DNA of 64,000 nucleotides from Branchiostoma belcheri (Eukaryota; Chordata; Leptocardii; Amphioxiformes; Branchiostomatidae): NCBI RefSeq assembly GCF_001625305.1, contig NW_017803898.1, forward strand, positions 571,957 to 635,956, given 5' to 3'. Shown in pieces: positions 9,937 through 28,021 of the stretch. Position 1 is the first letter of the stretch; each line of letters starts with the position of its first letter. A model generated the notes under the pieces. It had not been told where the DNA came from, did no database searches, and saw only the letters and a list, made by a program, of their open reading frames with translations. The translations under genes were made by a program, and so were the position numbers.

Positions 9937-10382
9937 AGCCTGGGTGCCATTCTATTTGTTTACCGGGCTCCCATACTTTCTTCCTAATTTTAAGGGAGCA
10001 TCCCTACCACTGGCCAGGCCCCTATAGCTACAAACCTGAATGGCCAATACCCCTAAGTAAGTCGGGGGAATTTGGAACATCTGAGACTGACAACCGTCTG
10101 TTATATTACTATAGTGTAAGAGGCTGTGATGATTGGTTTCCATAGTGACAGAGAATCCTGAGCTCCTATTGGACTGATTTTCACAGTAATAAAGGATTCT
10201 GAGATCCCCTATTCTAGGAATGGGAACGGTTCTCTCGAGTTAGAGGTGTATAGCCTCAAGCTCTCTGAATTGAGGCCCAATCAGTCTGAGAGTGAGAGAT
10301 TGTGTAACACAGGCTGAACACCCAGGTTATGGACCAGGAATGTGAGCCCTGGTAAAAATAGCTATAGGCTGGCATCCAGGCT
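9937..10382. mobile_element. Possible MITE (AGCCTGGGTGCC ends)
   Basis: AGCCTGGGTGCC at the left and GGCATCCAGGCT at the right are inverted repeats with one mismatch, enclosing non-coding DNA just downstream of the MARVEL gene stop. No target duplication found. The ends resemble the 61344-61430 element. Confidence 0.4.
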
Positions 10383-10396
10383 TCTTGTGAAGGCAT

Positions 10397-13300
10397 CTAT
10401 TTAGGCAGGATCTGTTTGCCTTTCCCCTTGAAAGTCATGACGGCATCAATGATGTACAGGATACAGGTGAACACGGCGAAAGCCTGGAGCGAGGTTAAAA
10501 CAGAAAACCTATAAACTCAACGTCGATGTAGGATATATAGGCATCAAGGTAATGAGATACGCAAGGAAGTTGTTACTCAAGTAGCAAAATAAACTGTCAG
10601 ACGTTTCAAGCAGCATTTACTAGCGGTCACTCGACGAAAAGCAGTGGATGCTACTTGGAACAGTTTCAAAATCTATCCACTTACTTGAGTAACAATTCCT
10701 TTGTAGATTTAGAATATCTGTGTTAAAATATATTATTCATAATGATAATGCATTATCACAAGATGACCATCATAGATATCATATCCTCTACGTAAGAGCT
10801 ATTTTGTTGCTTGGTACATAAAAATAGAAACAAACAAAAACAAACAAACAAACAAAGAACGTTACTCACTGCGGACGCTGCGTGCCTATCAAAGACGGGG
10901 TTGCCCCAGCCCCAGTGGTGGCCGTGCCAGTAGTTGTGTCTGTCGGCGTTCACACACTGAACAATGGCTGCTGTGATGTAGCACAGAGCCGCTAGGACCG
11001 CATAGATCACATCCTAAAGTATGGACACAACAATAGCAGTTCAACCAATGAGAGAACGGGAATCAGTGATTCAACCAATGAGAGAGTGGCAGTTAGCAGT
11101 TTAACCAATGGGAGAATAGGCGGTTCAACCAATGAGAGTATGGCAGCGAGCGGTTCGACCTATGAGGGAATGGCTATTAGCGGTTCAGCCAATGAGAGAG
11201 TGGCTGTTCAACAAATCACCATGAGAGAATGACAATTAACAGTTTGATAAATGAGACTTGAGAGAGTATTTGCATTTTATTACCTCCGGGGAAGGAGATA
11301 TCCTTCCGCGAGGAGGTTTTACTATTGTTCGAAACATTTCTGTCAGCAGCTGTTTCTCGCGATCGGCTGGATGGATTGGTCTGTTGTTCGGTATACGTAT
11401 TGCTATTGGGCTGCAGATGATGCAGAACGTTTTTGTTTAATTGCATATGAGCTTATGGGCGTCGAAATAAAAGGTTTTTAAGTGCTCCGGACACCCCCGT
11501 TATGCTGAAAATGGAATTTACCATGTTGTTAAGGAATGGGGAGGTTGCAGTTTTGGGTCTTAGCATTCAAAAGGGGTCAAACAGAGGGGTGTCTGGTTCC
11601 GATAAAAAATTTGGGTGACGGCGGGGGTAATGGCGCGGGTGACGGTGTAGGCGGTCAGACACGTTAATCAACAGTCCATACCAAACCAACCGTCAGTAGC
11701 CATCAAACACATACAAACATATTACGCACATAACTTTCATACTACACACAAACAAATAACCTAAACCAATAGAACACAAAAAAACCCGGAGGTTTGAAAT
11801 CTACGATTTTCCTTGTTATTTTTCATGTTTGTCAAGTGTATTGGGCTACGGTGTTATGTAGCCTATTTACGAGTTGATTGTAGATGGGTATGGGAAATTT
11901 CCTTAGCTCTTTTTGACATGAACAGTGGACCACAGCTTGACCAAGGTAATGAATAGATAACGATTGCTTAACGTCCTGCCCGAAGGACTGTAACCCTTTC
12001 CCATGGCAGCGAACAATGAACGTTGGACTGCGCCCCCTAGCGTGTAAATCTCACACTGCAAAAGAACAAATGAGAGAACACTCCACTCACCACAGTGTCG
12101 TTAGAGAAGACCCCGGCCTTGTTAAGGATGAGCAGCAGCAGGGTGACGACCCAACACGTCACCAGCACGAACATGACCCAGTGTTGACCTCCCCACGCCC
12201 AGAACCCGTGGACGGATGCCAGCAGGGCCCAGGCGATCAGGCCGAATATCTGCCATGATTATAAAAATAAAGAAACCAAGGGATTGGCACTGCCAACTAG
12301 TACTAAGTATGTAAGTATGCATAAGTGTGTAACAGGCTAGCACAGCACGAAAACCGATATTTAAACTTTCCGCAATATGTAAAGAATTATTAAAGGTGGG
12401 AAAATATTTCAGTAGACTTTACGACTTTGTAAAGGCCGCTGAAAGGCAAATTCCGCCTTTTCGTCATCTTTCAGTTTGCTTAAATACGACGTGAATATAA
12501 AACATAGCCTTACGCTTTATATAATATCTTTACAAATCCGTAAATATATAGAGCCGCTGAAAAGTTCTATACGGAAACTATACAGATGTCTTACGACTAT
12601 GGTGTGCTAGATGTCAGTGTCAATTAGACTGAGGAATGAACCCACTTCATCCACTATATACAACTACAAAGTATCTAATACCAGCTCAGAAAGGAACGAA
12701 AAAGTCGTTATGCTTTCAAGTACCAGAGTTATCAACTAAGCATCATCTTTGACAGCATTAGTCAAACAACGCGTACGTTTGCCAGTTAGATGTGCAAAGG
12801 TTAGGAGTAACAAGTCCTTCAGCGTATTACATGTAGCCAGAAGCGGCCTATAACTTTGTGTACATGCCCGAAAGGCGGTTACATCTGCTATACACATATA
12901 GATACAGATGCAGAATTACGTTGTCTATCGTTAGGTAGTCAAGAGGTAAGAAACGAAATCTTAATCCTGATATATACTGTACGCACTGAATGGCTACTAG
13001 CACTCTCTTCGTGTGAGTGGCAATGATTTTACGACCATGCGTACTTTGTATCCACTACTCGTGTGTAACACAAAGCACTGTTTGGTCTTGTAGCAAAACC
13101 AAACAATCCCCATTGATTTGAAGTCAGAATTTATTTACTTTTTGGGCTTTTCTCATTTAACATCTTTGTTAAAAATTAGCACACAACCGGCGGCATACAG
13201 ACTAGGGCCGGCAAAACCTTAAAAGTTGAAAAAGAAGTTTGACAATGTTTTCCTAAACATGCCATTCGCAAAGGGTTGGACTGTTAAATGTTAAGAGACA

Positions 13301-14185
13301 TAGTTCGGCTTTGTTTAAACGTAACGTAAAGATTGGAAACCCATGTATACTGGAAAAACATGCAAATCTACAAGGTTGTCAACTATCTAGATCTGTAGGG
13401 ATATAGTTGGATTTCAAGCTTATATCGTTTAAGGGGTGTTCAAGTAGCCTCCATGCCAATAAACTGGGGGTTTGGGGGGGTTGGGGGGTCTTCAGGGTCT
13501 GTGGGAGCTTTTATGTGCTATTTTCTGATTGCATATAGACAACATAGCCGGCCTGGTTGAATTACCCCCGTTTTATAAGAAAACATCCAAAGACCACCAA
13601 ACCCCCAGTTCTATAAGTCTGCTACGGAGGCTAGTGTTCAAGGTTGTTTCTACAATAAAATCAGAGTGTTGTTATCACTTAGCAACGTTAACAACATACA
13701 AACTGTCATAAAATGCTTGTATATTGATCAGAAATCAAGGATAATGCTCTGTCCCTGTCTGCTTAAAAAAAAATCTGAGGTTTAAAAATTGCACGGCGAC
13801 CTACTACGAATTTCCCGACTCCGAAACACACTAGCACAAAAACCAAAGGCACCACGAATCTATTGAAACAATCCACACAACTGTCGACGTCTTTACATAT
13901 TCTACATCCATAAAAATCATCATTATGCACAAAACGCTAAAATTCGACGGATGAAAAAAGATCATCTAATGATTACATATACAGCTACTTTAAAATTACC
14001 TACATATCTACAAGTATCTATTCACCAAACATACATTGAATGAATGTACCACAGTGACTATAGCCATGTGGTTTTATAGGGATAGAATACAGACTTGCAT
14101 ACGTTAGCAACTTTTATCAATGATTCAGTAGATTTCTACTCACCAGTTCTAAGACCTTCAGTACTAGGTTCATGTCAGCCGCCAT
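10397..14185 (-). CDS. MAL/plasmolipin-like MARVEL-domain membrane protein
   Basis: Four exons on the minus strand: 14144-14185, 12091-12249, 10870-11013 and 10397-10483, all GT-AG and phase 0, giving 143 residues. Four hydrophobic helices: about 9-27 (VLELIFGLIAWALLASVHG), 36-56 (WVMFVLVTCWVVTLLLLIL), 67-87 (VIYAVLAALCYITAAIVQC) and 115-133 (AAFAVFTCILYIIDAVMTF). L.FGL..W.L...V, WVMFV and HAASAAFA..TCILY match MAL/plasmolipin proteins, which organise cholesterol-rich membrane and apical or myelin traffic. The short N-terminus starts MAADMNLVLK; the tail KGKGKQILPK is basic. The last loop, RHNYWHGHHWGWGN, is unusually rich in His and Trp. Exact orthology (MAL, PLLP or CMTM) cannot be settled by eye. 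Confidence 0.88.
11036..11260 (+). repeat. ~32-bp minisatellite built on a CCAAT motif
   Basis: Six or seven diverged copies of 'ggttcaaccaatgagagaatggcagttagc' in the second intron of the MARVEL gene. Each copy holds CCAAT (ATTGG on the gene's strand), so the intron has an array of NF-Y-type boxes; spacing of about three helical turns. Confidence 0.8.
11270..12090. other. Intron 2 remainder of MARVEL gene
   Basis: Contains a short inverted motif 'acctccggggaaggagatatccttccgcgaggaggt' in two arms (11280-11315) and a G-rich tract near 11610; no exon or known repeat recognised. Confidence 0.5.
12250..13444. other. Intron 1 of MARVEL gene, first part
   Basis: AT-rich intron DNA without recognisable exon, tRNA or repeat family. 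Confidence 0.5.
13445..13633. mobile_element. Intact MITE with perfect 9-bp target duplication
   Basis: Begins TAGCCTCC and ends GGAGGCTA with further paired AACTGGGGGTTTGG and CCAAACCCCCAGTT. GTGTTCAAG flanks both ends (13436-13444 and 13634-13642). A 9-bp duplication suits Mutator-like transposition. Related copy at 8838-9033. Confidence 0.9.
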
Positions 14186-14460
14186 GATGAAGATACAGGT
14201 TCAACTTTCCCTCTCGCCACTGACGATAAACGAATAAAAAAAATCCACACTCAAACAGTTTTCTCAAAAGCGTAGTTCGTCCTACTTTCACAGCATGGGA
14301 CCACCCAACTGACCTTAGCGACCGGCTTGTTCGTTTATGTAAATCGCTTTTCTGTGTACGCCGGTTGCCAGGGCCTTCAGATAAAGAAACAAGTCGTTAG
14401 AGGGGCTATAAGTTATAAGTACGGCACACCCAGAGACCGGAGAATTTAGGCAAACATGGC
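14186..14460 (-). promoter_or_regulatory. Presumed promoter and 5' UTR of MARVEL gene
   Basis: Directly upstream of the start codon on the minus strand. No clear TATA box; only position supports the call. Confidence 0.35.
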
Positions 14461-14519
14461 TACTAGGGTGATGCCCTAGTGATACACACGTAGACGGGTG
14501 AAAAGGGGCCGCATGCCCT

Positions 14520-14790
14520 TTTCCGTAGAGCGTAATCGGCGTTTTAATTCTACCATGGAGTTTGAACCTCCTTGATTCTACGTAAAGCGTAGGCGGACCG
14601 CTCTAATTCAACGTAGAGCGTAATTGGCGCATTTTGCGTAGAGCGTAATTCGCCGTTGTATTTTACGTAATGCGTTGTAGCTACCTGGAATTTATCGTAA
14701 AGCATAAAGGGGGAGGCTTCTTGAATTCAGCGTAATACGTAGCCGGCTCTCTCAAAATTTAGCGTACTAGAGCGTGGTCGGGAGCCCCCC
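14520..14790. repeat. Diverged array of CGTA(G/A)AGCGTAA motifs
   Basis: About eight occurrences of CGTA-[GA]-[AT][GC]CGTA-type units (CGTAGAGCGTAATCGGCG, TACGTAAAGCGTAGGCGG, AACGTAGAGCGTAATTGGCG, GCGTAGAGCGTAATTCGCCG, ACGTAATGCGT, CGTAAAGCATAA, GCGTAATACGTAGCCGG, GCGTACTAGAGCG) spaced 30-50 bp. Located 330-600 bp upstream of the MARVEL gene. Confidence 0.7.
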
Positions 14791-14799
14791 ATGCAGGCC

Positions 14800-15696
14800 C
14801 TCGTGCATGAAAGCTTGGCGTGGTGGCTAACACCTTAGACCAACCTTTGGTTTGTCTGAAATTGACGTCTTAAAATGTCGTCCTGGACAAAAAAACGGCT
14901 GTCTAGGACCCTTGTCGGCGTTTGCTTGTTTTACAGCCAATTCTACGACATAAAAATCGTTGACATACATTCGTTGTGACACTTTGGACAACTTTAGGTT
15001 AACGCCTAACATTACCGTAAAACGCTATCTGCACTCCGGCCAGGGTACATATGTTCTAGCGGAGAGAGCACATGCAGTTGCCCGGATACGTGTAATTTTT
15101 TCATCCGCTAGATTTTTGTCACTGCGACACGATCGTGGTTTGTTTCTTGCCATTGTCACTGCTGGAACACATGCAATTTTTCTCAGGAATTCTTTTGTTC
15201 GTTTGAAAGGTTCAGCGCAAAGCTGTTGCCAACGAATTTTCTCTTTGGCGAACCAAAAATATCTTAATCATTGAATGTAAATCACATTTGTAAATACAGA
15301 CATCTGTGCTTTTGATTGAGAACACAATTCCTGTACATTTAGGGTCTTAATTCTGCTTTAAGTACAGTTTCCTTGATCCTAAGCATACATGTACTTACAA
15401 ATATTACAAAGATTCATTCGTTCATCTCTTTAACAAGGAAGTTGAATTTTGAATACGACACATGGCCGACTACATCAAGAATGTCGTACGTGATCGTACA
15501 GCAGTTGCACGACATACGTGAACAATTCAAACCCAAAAGCAATGACGCAAAAGTCAGAGTCCAAAGCACTTGGGACAATCAAGAAACCTCCGTTACCTAG
15601 CAACGGGAAAGACCCTGTCAACCCTCCAATAGAAACGCCCGTTACAAATGCGTGAATGACAAAACCATCGGACAATGGTACTAGTCTAGATTCTGA
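14800..15696. other. Intergenic DNA between MARVEL and CNOT11 loci
   Basis: Open frames occur by chance on both strands but show no family resemblance. One X-box-like GTTACCTAGCAAC lies at 15592-15604. Confidence 0.5.
15592..15604 (-). promoter_or_regulatory. X-box-like site
   Basis: GTTACCTAGCAAC, the exact reverse complement of the site at 63810-63822 (GTTGCTAGGTAAC), an imperfect RFX palindrome. Confidence 0.35.
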
Positions 15697-17061
15697 AGTA
15701 ACTGACGCAAATGGCTTCTCAGTTAAAATTACTTTTTTGGCATCTTTTGTTGGGTTTGAACCTCTTGTGGCGTGTATTGTAGCAAGTTGCAATTTGCCAC
15801 CACCTGTAGTGTTGGTATTGTATAATATGGAGCCTAACTAATGAAAAATGTTAATAGTTGTTCAATATTGTTGCTATCTTTTGTTGTCGTAGTCACTATG
15901 CAACCAACCCAATACGTTACCTATTTATTCTTCTCTTATTGTGGTACCCTGCCTTTGAAGTCATTATCAAAAGCACAGCTGCACTTTCAAAGAAAGTTGC
16001 TAGGAGGCATGGTTATGCCTATTAAAAAGCGATTCAAAAACACTGGAGCGTTGGCTTTCGTATTTTGTACTTAAAATGAAGTAAAGACCAAGTTCTAGTA
16101 CATGTAATAACTGATATAATTTTAGAGACAATAAATGTACAACAATTGAATATATTGGGTTTCGAGCAACTGTTTTAATGCAGTTGAACAAATGTCTGAT
16201 GGCAGCATTCTGTCAAAGTCCTATTTTTTTTTCTTTTATAGTCACTTACACTAAGAAGAGACTATGAGTTTCAACTTTTCCATTTCCATAAATAAAAAGT
16301 GCTACCACAGCATGATTCCATGGTTCTGAGCTTGTATGTACCATTGACATCAGTGTGTAAACATTATACAAGCTACATGCATGTATATGCATATGAAGTT
16401 TGTGTTTTCACACTTCTAGATCTTCCTACATGATAAGCATGTGAGGGAAACTGGCAACAAGTTAGGTCAAAGGTCCCTGCATGGCCATCAAAGTTTAGCC
16501 CATCTCCTGTCTTTAACTTCCTTCTATATACAAATCTGTTGCCTTGTGAGAGACAGTGGAAAACTGCATAGACAGAATCAGGAGAAAGTCACGATAATTA
16601 CTAAAAAATAATTCACTAAAACTCAAAATATTTCTAGAAGGAACGAGCTCTTTGTTGAAGTTGGATTCCTTGTTGTTGTCTGTTACTGCTCATCCAATAC
16701 ACATAACTTTATAAGTACATGTAATATATTACCATTACATGCTAATGTATTCCTGTTTTATGCATGTTCTAGGGTTTGAGTCCAGTTTAGTCCTCTCAGA
16801 AGGACTAAACTACTAGTTGGTAGACTAAGCCATTATTTTACAGACTACACCACTACTTGGCCCCCGTTGGCCCCTGTTCCCGACTGTCCAAAGTCTTGAG
16901 CAGTCTAAACAGCCAGAGGTCACAAAGGGTCAAAAAAAGTTCAAATGTCACGGATGAGACCACCTCATTATGGGGGTGATTTGGCAGACCAAGGAGGCTT
17001 GTATTTAACCTTCTTGGGCAGACTAAACCACTATATTTGTAGACTTAAACACTATTTAACA

Positions 17062-17196
<135 letters not shown>

Positions 17197-17237
17197 TCAT
17201 AATTATTATTACACATGTATAATAATAACTAAATGCA

Positions 17238-17398
17238 TAATGTTTACCTTCACATATTGTCTGCTCTGTTAATTTTCACTCGAACACATTCATATACATG
17301 TACATGTATGTGTATATGGCAAGACAGGAGTCTAAATCCCTCCTGTTATAAAATTGCAACATGATGTAACCCAACACTAGTTACCATGGTGACAGACC
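17238..17398 (-). mobile_element. MITE-A copy 4 (truncated)
   Basis: ATGTTTACCTTCACATATTG through GTTACCATGGTGACAGAC; co-duplicated with the terminal exon (partner at 19017). Confidence 0.8.
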
Positions 17399-17686
17399 AG
17401 CATACAGTATTATCTGGACAGGGTTAGGCGAGAACTCCCACTGAGATGTGCGAGGGTGACTGGATTTGTCCCAGATTCAAGCCATAAACCGCTTGTAAAA
17501 ATCTTTGCACAACAAATTTTTGATAGCTGATAATAGGGGCACAAGGAGGGGCAGCAACACCATTTTTGAAAAGAAGTGCTCCTCCCTGTTCGAGTGCAGG
17601 CAGATCTTGGGTGGGGAAATGGATACAGACTGGCCAATTTGATACTGTCTTACCCCCACCAAAAGATCTGCTTGGAGATTAGTCAC
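17399..17686. repeat. Unique spacer between duplication units, with dispersed repeat
   Basis: The part 17590-17686 ('gactggccaatttgatactg', 'gatctgcttggagatta') reappears at about 55430-55520, so this is probably an inserted repeat that separates the two units. Confidence 0.55.
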
Positions 17687-23864
<6,178 letters not shown>

Positions 23865-24214
23865 CTTGTCTTCCCTCGAGAGCCAGGACAAGCGAAGAAA
23901 TGACAAACTAAGACAGAAATATGAAGTTTCGAGAAAGGTATCCAGGTAAAAACAGATTTTTTTAGGTTTCGGCCGCCATCTTGGAAAATGTGCGTTCGCA
24001 AAGTATGACGGGATATAAATAATGACCTTCAACCTTTCAACTTTTGACTTCATTTCATTTTTTTGTATTTCTGTCATAATTTTCCTTTTTATTATACAAT
24101 TTAGCATACTGTTGCATCATAAACGCTTTTTTATGCGTTAAATTGTTGATAATAATTCGTAAACGTAAGTTTTCACTTTTAAAAAATGTTGTGACGTCAC
24201 ATCAAAACAACAAC
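23865..24214. promoter_or_regulatory. Bidirectional promoter CNOT11 / PSMF1
   Basis: Start codons of the divergent genes are 350 bp apart. GCCGCCATCTTGG at 23972-23984 is a classic YY1 site (AAGATGGCGGC on the CNOT11 strand). TGACGTCA at 24192-24199 is a full palindromic CRE (CREB/ATF) 15 bp before the PSMF1 ATG. No TATA box; housekeeping style. Confidence 0.75.
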
Positions 24215-27200
24215 ATGGCCGTCGCAGCGGGTTTGGAGTTGTTGTACAGCAGCGTTTGTGCGCAGGTTAGAAGCGAGCACGACGCTCTGGTCTGCTTCCT
24301 GCACTGGGAGATGGTCCAGTCAGGGTTCAAGTGTGTGGGGACAGGAGACGAGGTGATGTCATGTTTTTCTTCTCATAGAAAATGTTGGTGAACTGTGCCG
24401 AAAGTTGCTAGCTCACCGCCCCCCTCCCATACTTACTGTCCTTGGTCCTTCCAAAGTTTGGTGCAGGATCTAGAAACGGAAGCCTTGGCTTTCTTCCAAA
24501 AGTTTGTTCACCTACGTGGCATGTCCTGATTTCAATTTGAACGACTGTATTGTCATTAATTCGTTTGCATAGCTAGTCTTGATCAAATATAATGAAAGTC
24601 CTCAATCACTCACTGACATGACATCATATATACTAGATATAGAAAATATTGTACATGTACATTGTACTGAATCAAGAGAGTTTTGGCAATAACAATAACA
24701 ATGCATTATTTCCTTTCACGTTTGAACTTGAAAGGAAAAAAAAATGAATAACAATGGTCTACAAATGTCAGAAATGTATGAAAAATAATATAAAAATATA
24801 TAATTTTTCTTTCTTTTTCTTAAAGGCTCCAGTGACAGCCAAAAACAAAGCTAAGAAGTCGGAGCTGTTACCGCGCGGGTGGAACAGCACACAGGACGTG
24901 TACGCGCTCAGATATCAGCCTAGTGACACGGAGGAGAACTATCTGATGAAAGCCATACGCATGGAGGACAGTCTGCTGGTGCATGTTATGGTAGGGAGGA
25001 CTCCTTGCCCATCTCTGTTTCTGTAGCTCTTGGGCCACACAATTGTGCAAGGGGGCTAGTCCACTGGTAGTGGTGTGTGTAACTCCCACTTGTATTTTGT
25101 AACTGAAGCATTTTAAAAGTCTTTGGTATAACTTGGTCAGAGATTGAACTAATGACCAACTACCTCTTAAAAGCTTCAGAACTCTTGTATTGTAAGACAC
25201 ATGAAGTATATCTAGCAGACTACTTGTCTTCAATTAAACTCAATACAATATGAATATCTTAATGGCCTTGGCTTTTCTTCTTCCAGAGAGTTAAAGATGA
25301 AAAAGTTGGCAGTTTGACTCTGGATGTGAAGGAGTACATCAACAAAACTGACCTTCAGGACTTTGACAGGTTAGAGAACTCCTTATTTTTGGACCATATT
25401 TTTAGTACAATGTATATGGTCAATGATGGTTCTATGACAAAAATATGGACTCCCATCCATAGCAGCTTAATCAGTTATACTGTTTGTAAATCTTTGTGTG
25501 AAACTGTCTCCTGACTATTTTGTAATTTTGACAGTTTTCAAAACATATCCAGTTGCTTGAGTATCTCATTACTTGGATGTCTACCATTTATCAACATGTC
25601 TGTTAACTGCTATTCAATTCTGTCTCGTAGTGTTTACAAGAACATAGAAACCCTGGAAGCAGCGTTCCGGTCGGGAATCGTGGAAGAGTTCAAACCGGCG
25701 AACAGATCGTCCAACGCTGCGACCAACAGTGAGGAGAGAAAGGAGGACAAACCCAGCAGATCACAGAGAGCGCCGCGACTGGCCGACGATCCAGATCATG
25801 ATCCACTGCGGATTGGCCCGCCCAGAAGACCGAGAGATCCGTACAGACAGGGCAACCCTGAATGGTAAGCCTTTTAGCCTACTAAGATAGCCAATTGGTA
25901 GCAAATTTGTAGTGTTCATGTGTTCATCCACACACAAATGCATCTGTCCTTGGTGCTGAACACCATCTCCATAGAAGCAAGTGAACAAACAAGTGTCCTT
26001 GGCCCACTCAAAAGACTGAGAGATCCATACAGACAGGGCAATTCTGAATGGTTAGCTTATATAGATGGTTGTTTAATCTTCAGGCTTCTAAGCTAGCCAT
26101 TTGGCATCATAATTATACTGGTTATAAGGCAGCACAATGAAAGTTAAAGCACTATCTAGTGTTCATGTACAATGTATATTGGCACACAAACTGAACCTGT
26201 CCTTGGTGCTGAACACCATCTCCAGACATGTTAACAGACCTGTCCTTGGTGCTGAACACCATCTCCAGACATGTTAACAGATCTGTCCTTGGTGCTGAAC
26301 ACCATCTCCAGACATGTTAACAGATCTGTCCTTGGTGCTGAACACTATCTCCAGACATGTTAACAGATCTGTCCTTGGTGCTGAACACCATCTCCAGACA
26401 TGTTAACAGATCTGTCCTTGGTGCTGAACACCATCTCCAGACATGTTAACAGATCTGTCCTTGGTGCTGAACACCATCTCCAGACATGCTAACAGATCTG
26501 TCCTTGGTGCTGAACACCATCAACATACATGTGAACAACCACCTTTGTATTTACATGTATCTCCCATAAGGTATTGAAAACAATTTTTTTTTCCAGGGGT
26601 GAGCCGTCCAGACCATACCCTAGTGTTGGCACTGGAGACCTAGACCCTTTCAGGTAGACTGATATTTTTGTGACATTTCCCATTGAGATATCCTTATGCA
26701 ATGATTTTAAATTGACATCTCATCTTTATCTACAGAAATTTAGAATCTGATCTATAGACTGTACCAACAAATCTTAAACTATCTACAGCTACTCTAAATT
26801 AACACTAACCTTGTGTGAACTGTTCTCCAGTGGAGGAATGGGAGGAGGGATGTTAGTGGACCCAATGAGATCAGGTTATCCACGAGGGCCCCTCAACCCT
26901 TCAGCTGGGATCCCTGGGATGGTGCCCAGGTAAGGACCCATAAAGCCTCAGATAGCCTGTGTTACACAATCTCTCATTGCCAGGGGACAACAAGATACCA
27001 TACACACAAGAGCTTGTTTCCTCTAACTCAAGAGAATCCCACTTCTGACACCATCTCGTATCTTGTGGAATCACATGCATGGAATCACAGTTGATGCAGC
27101 TAAACCTTGAATTGTATTCCAGCATTGTGTTATAGTTAGACTACAGACCAGTGTGTTAGTATTATAATCATTTACATCATTTTAGTCTTATTACATGTAC

Positions 27201-28003
27201 ATTACATTACATTACTGACACAGTTCTTTGTAGCATACCATGTTTCATATTTATGATGGACTATACTAAGTTACAAAGATTTGAAGGGGGATCCTACCAG
27301 CTACTGTATCTTGCTTCCTGTAACACTCATTATGTTGTCTGTTTATTACTTCACTGACTTTCACCCCAACTTTTCCTGTGTTGTTTCTGTAGGGGTTCAG
27401 TCCCTCCAGGCGCCAGGTTTGACCCCATAGGTCCTGTCACAGGGGGTGCCATGAGGGGGTGAGTGTGTACCGTCATAGTGGGCTGTGTTTTAATTACTGT
27501 ACATTGATTACTTTTACTTGATTTGGTTTTTAGCCAAACCAGAAAGATGCAAATGCATAACGTTTACCTTCGCATATGGTCTGCACTGATAATTCTTACT
27601 CAAACAAATTCATATATATGGTGACAGAATTCGAAGTCTAAATTCCTCCTACCATAAAATTGCAACATGATGTAACACTAGTTACAATGGTGACAGACAT
27701 CTGGTTCAGGTCATTGACCCTATTTGTCTGGAGCAGAAAAAGAAGAAGAAGAAGAGGAAGAAGAAACTGAGCAAAAACAATAAGTTTTCCTTTTGCGAAG
27801 GTGAACATAAATAGATTTTGTCTAGAACTCTTCATTTCAAATGTAGTGTAGTGGCACTTGCCTATCTTGTCTAATATACACATTTATGGAAAGCATTTGT
27901 CATTGGGCAATATGTCTTTTTGTTTTAATTTTGTTGTGTTTTTTTTTTCAGGCCCGATCCTGATCACCTCCCACCTCCAGGTTTTGATGACATGTTCATG
28001 TAA
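24215..28003 (+). CDS. PSMF1: Proteasome inhibitor/regulator PI31
   Basis: Eight exons: 24215-24352, 24826-24990, 25287-25369, 25631-25864, 26597-26653, 26831-26929, 27393-27458 and 27952-28003; 297 residues. PI31 binds the 20S proteasome and the adaptor side of Fbxo7 and affects proteasome activity and transport. Residues about 5-165 form the N-terminal FP domain (LELLYSSVCAQVRSEHDALV, LPRGWNSTQDVYALRYQ, LVHVMRVKDEKVGSLTLDVK). The rest is the Pro/Gly-rich C-terminal region (DPDHDPLRIGPPRRPRDPYR, GGMGGGMLVDPMRSG, GARFDPIGPV) ending DPDHLPPPGFDDMFM. Vertebrate PI31 ends in an HbYX-type ...YDDMYL; here Tyr is Phe. Head to head with CNOT11, tail to AGO (next gene's promoter within ~250 bp of the poly(A) signal). 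Confidence 0.95.
25997..26052 (+). pseudogene. Partial copy of PSMF1 exon 4 end plus donor
   Basis: 'ggcccactcaaaagactgag', 'agatccatacagacagggca' and 'attctgaatggttagc' match the exon 4 end (RPRDPYRQGNPEW) and its donor, about 190 bp downstream in intron 4. The donor has become GTTAGC. Confidence 0.85.
26198..26525 (+). repeat. 43-bp minisatellite in PSMF1 intron 4
   Basis: Seven to eight nearly identical units of 'ctgtccttggtgctgaacac' plus 'catctccagacatgttaacagat'. Single copies of the first half occur at 25946 and 55027, so the founder was probably a dispersed sequence. The low divergence points to recent expansion. Confidence 0.95.
27553..27808 (-). mobile_element. MITE-A copy 6
   Basis: In the last PSMF1 intron, from GTTTACCTTCGCATATGGTC to a variant right end 'tgcgaaggtgaacataa'. 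Confidence 0.75.
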
Positions 28004-28021
28004 AACAACAAACTCCTGCAA

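Noticed and set aside
14960-15274. Open frame of 104 codons between MARVEL and CNOT11
   Set aside because: No domain, no splice context, composition of non-coding DNA.
26198-26525. CRISPR-like regular repeats
   Set aside because: Units abut with no spacers, and the setting is a eukaryotic intron.
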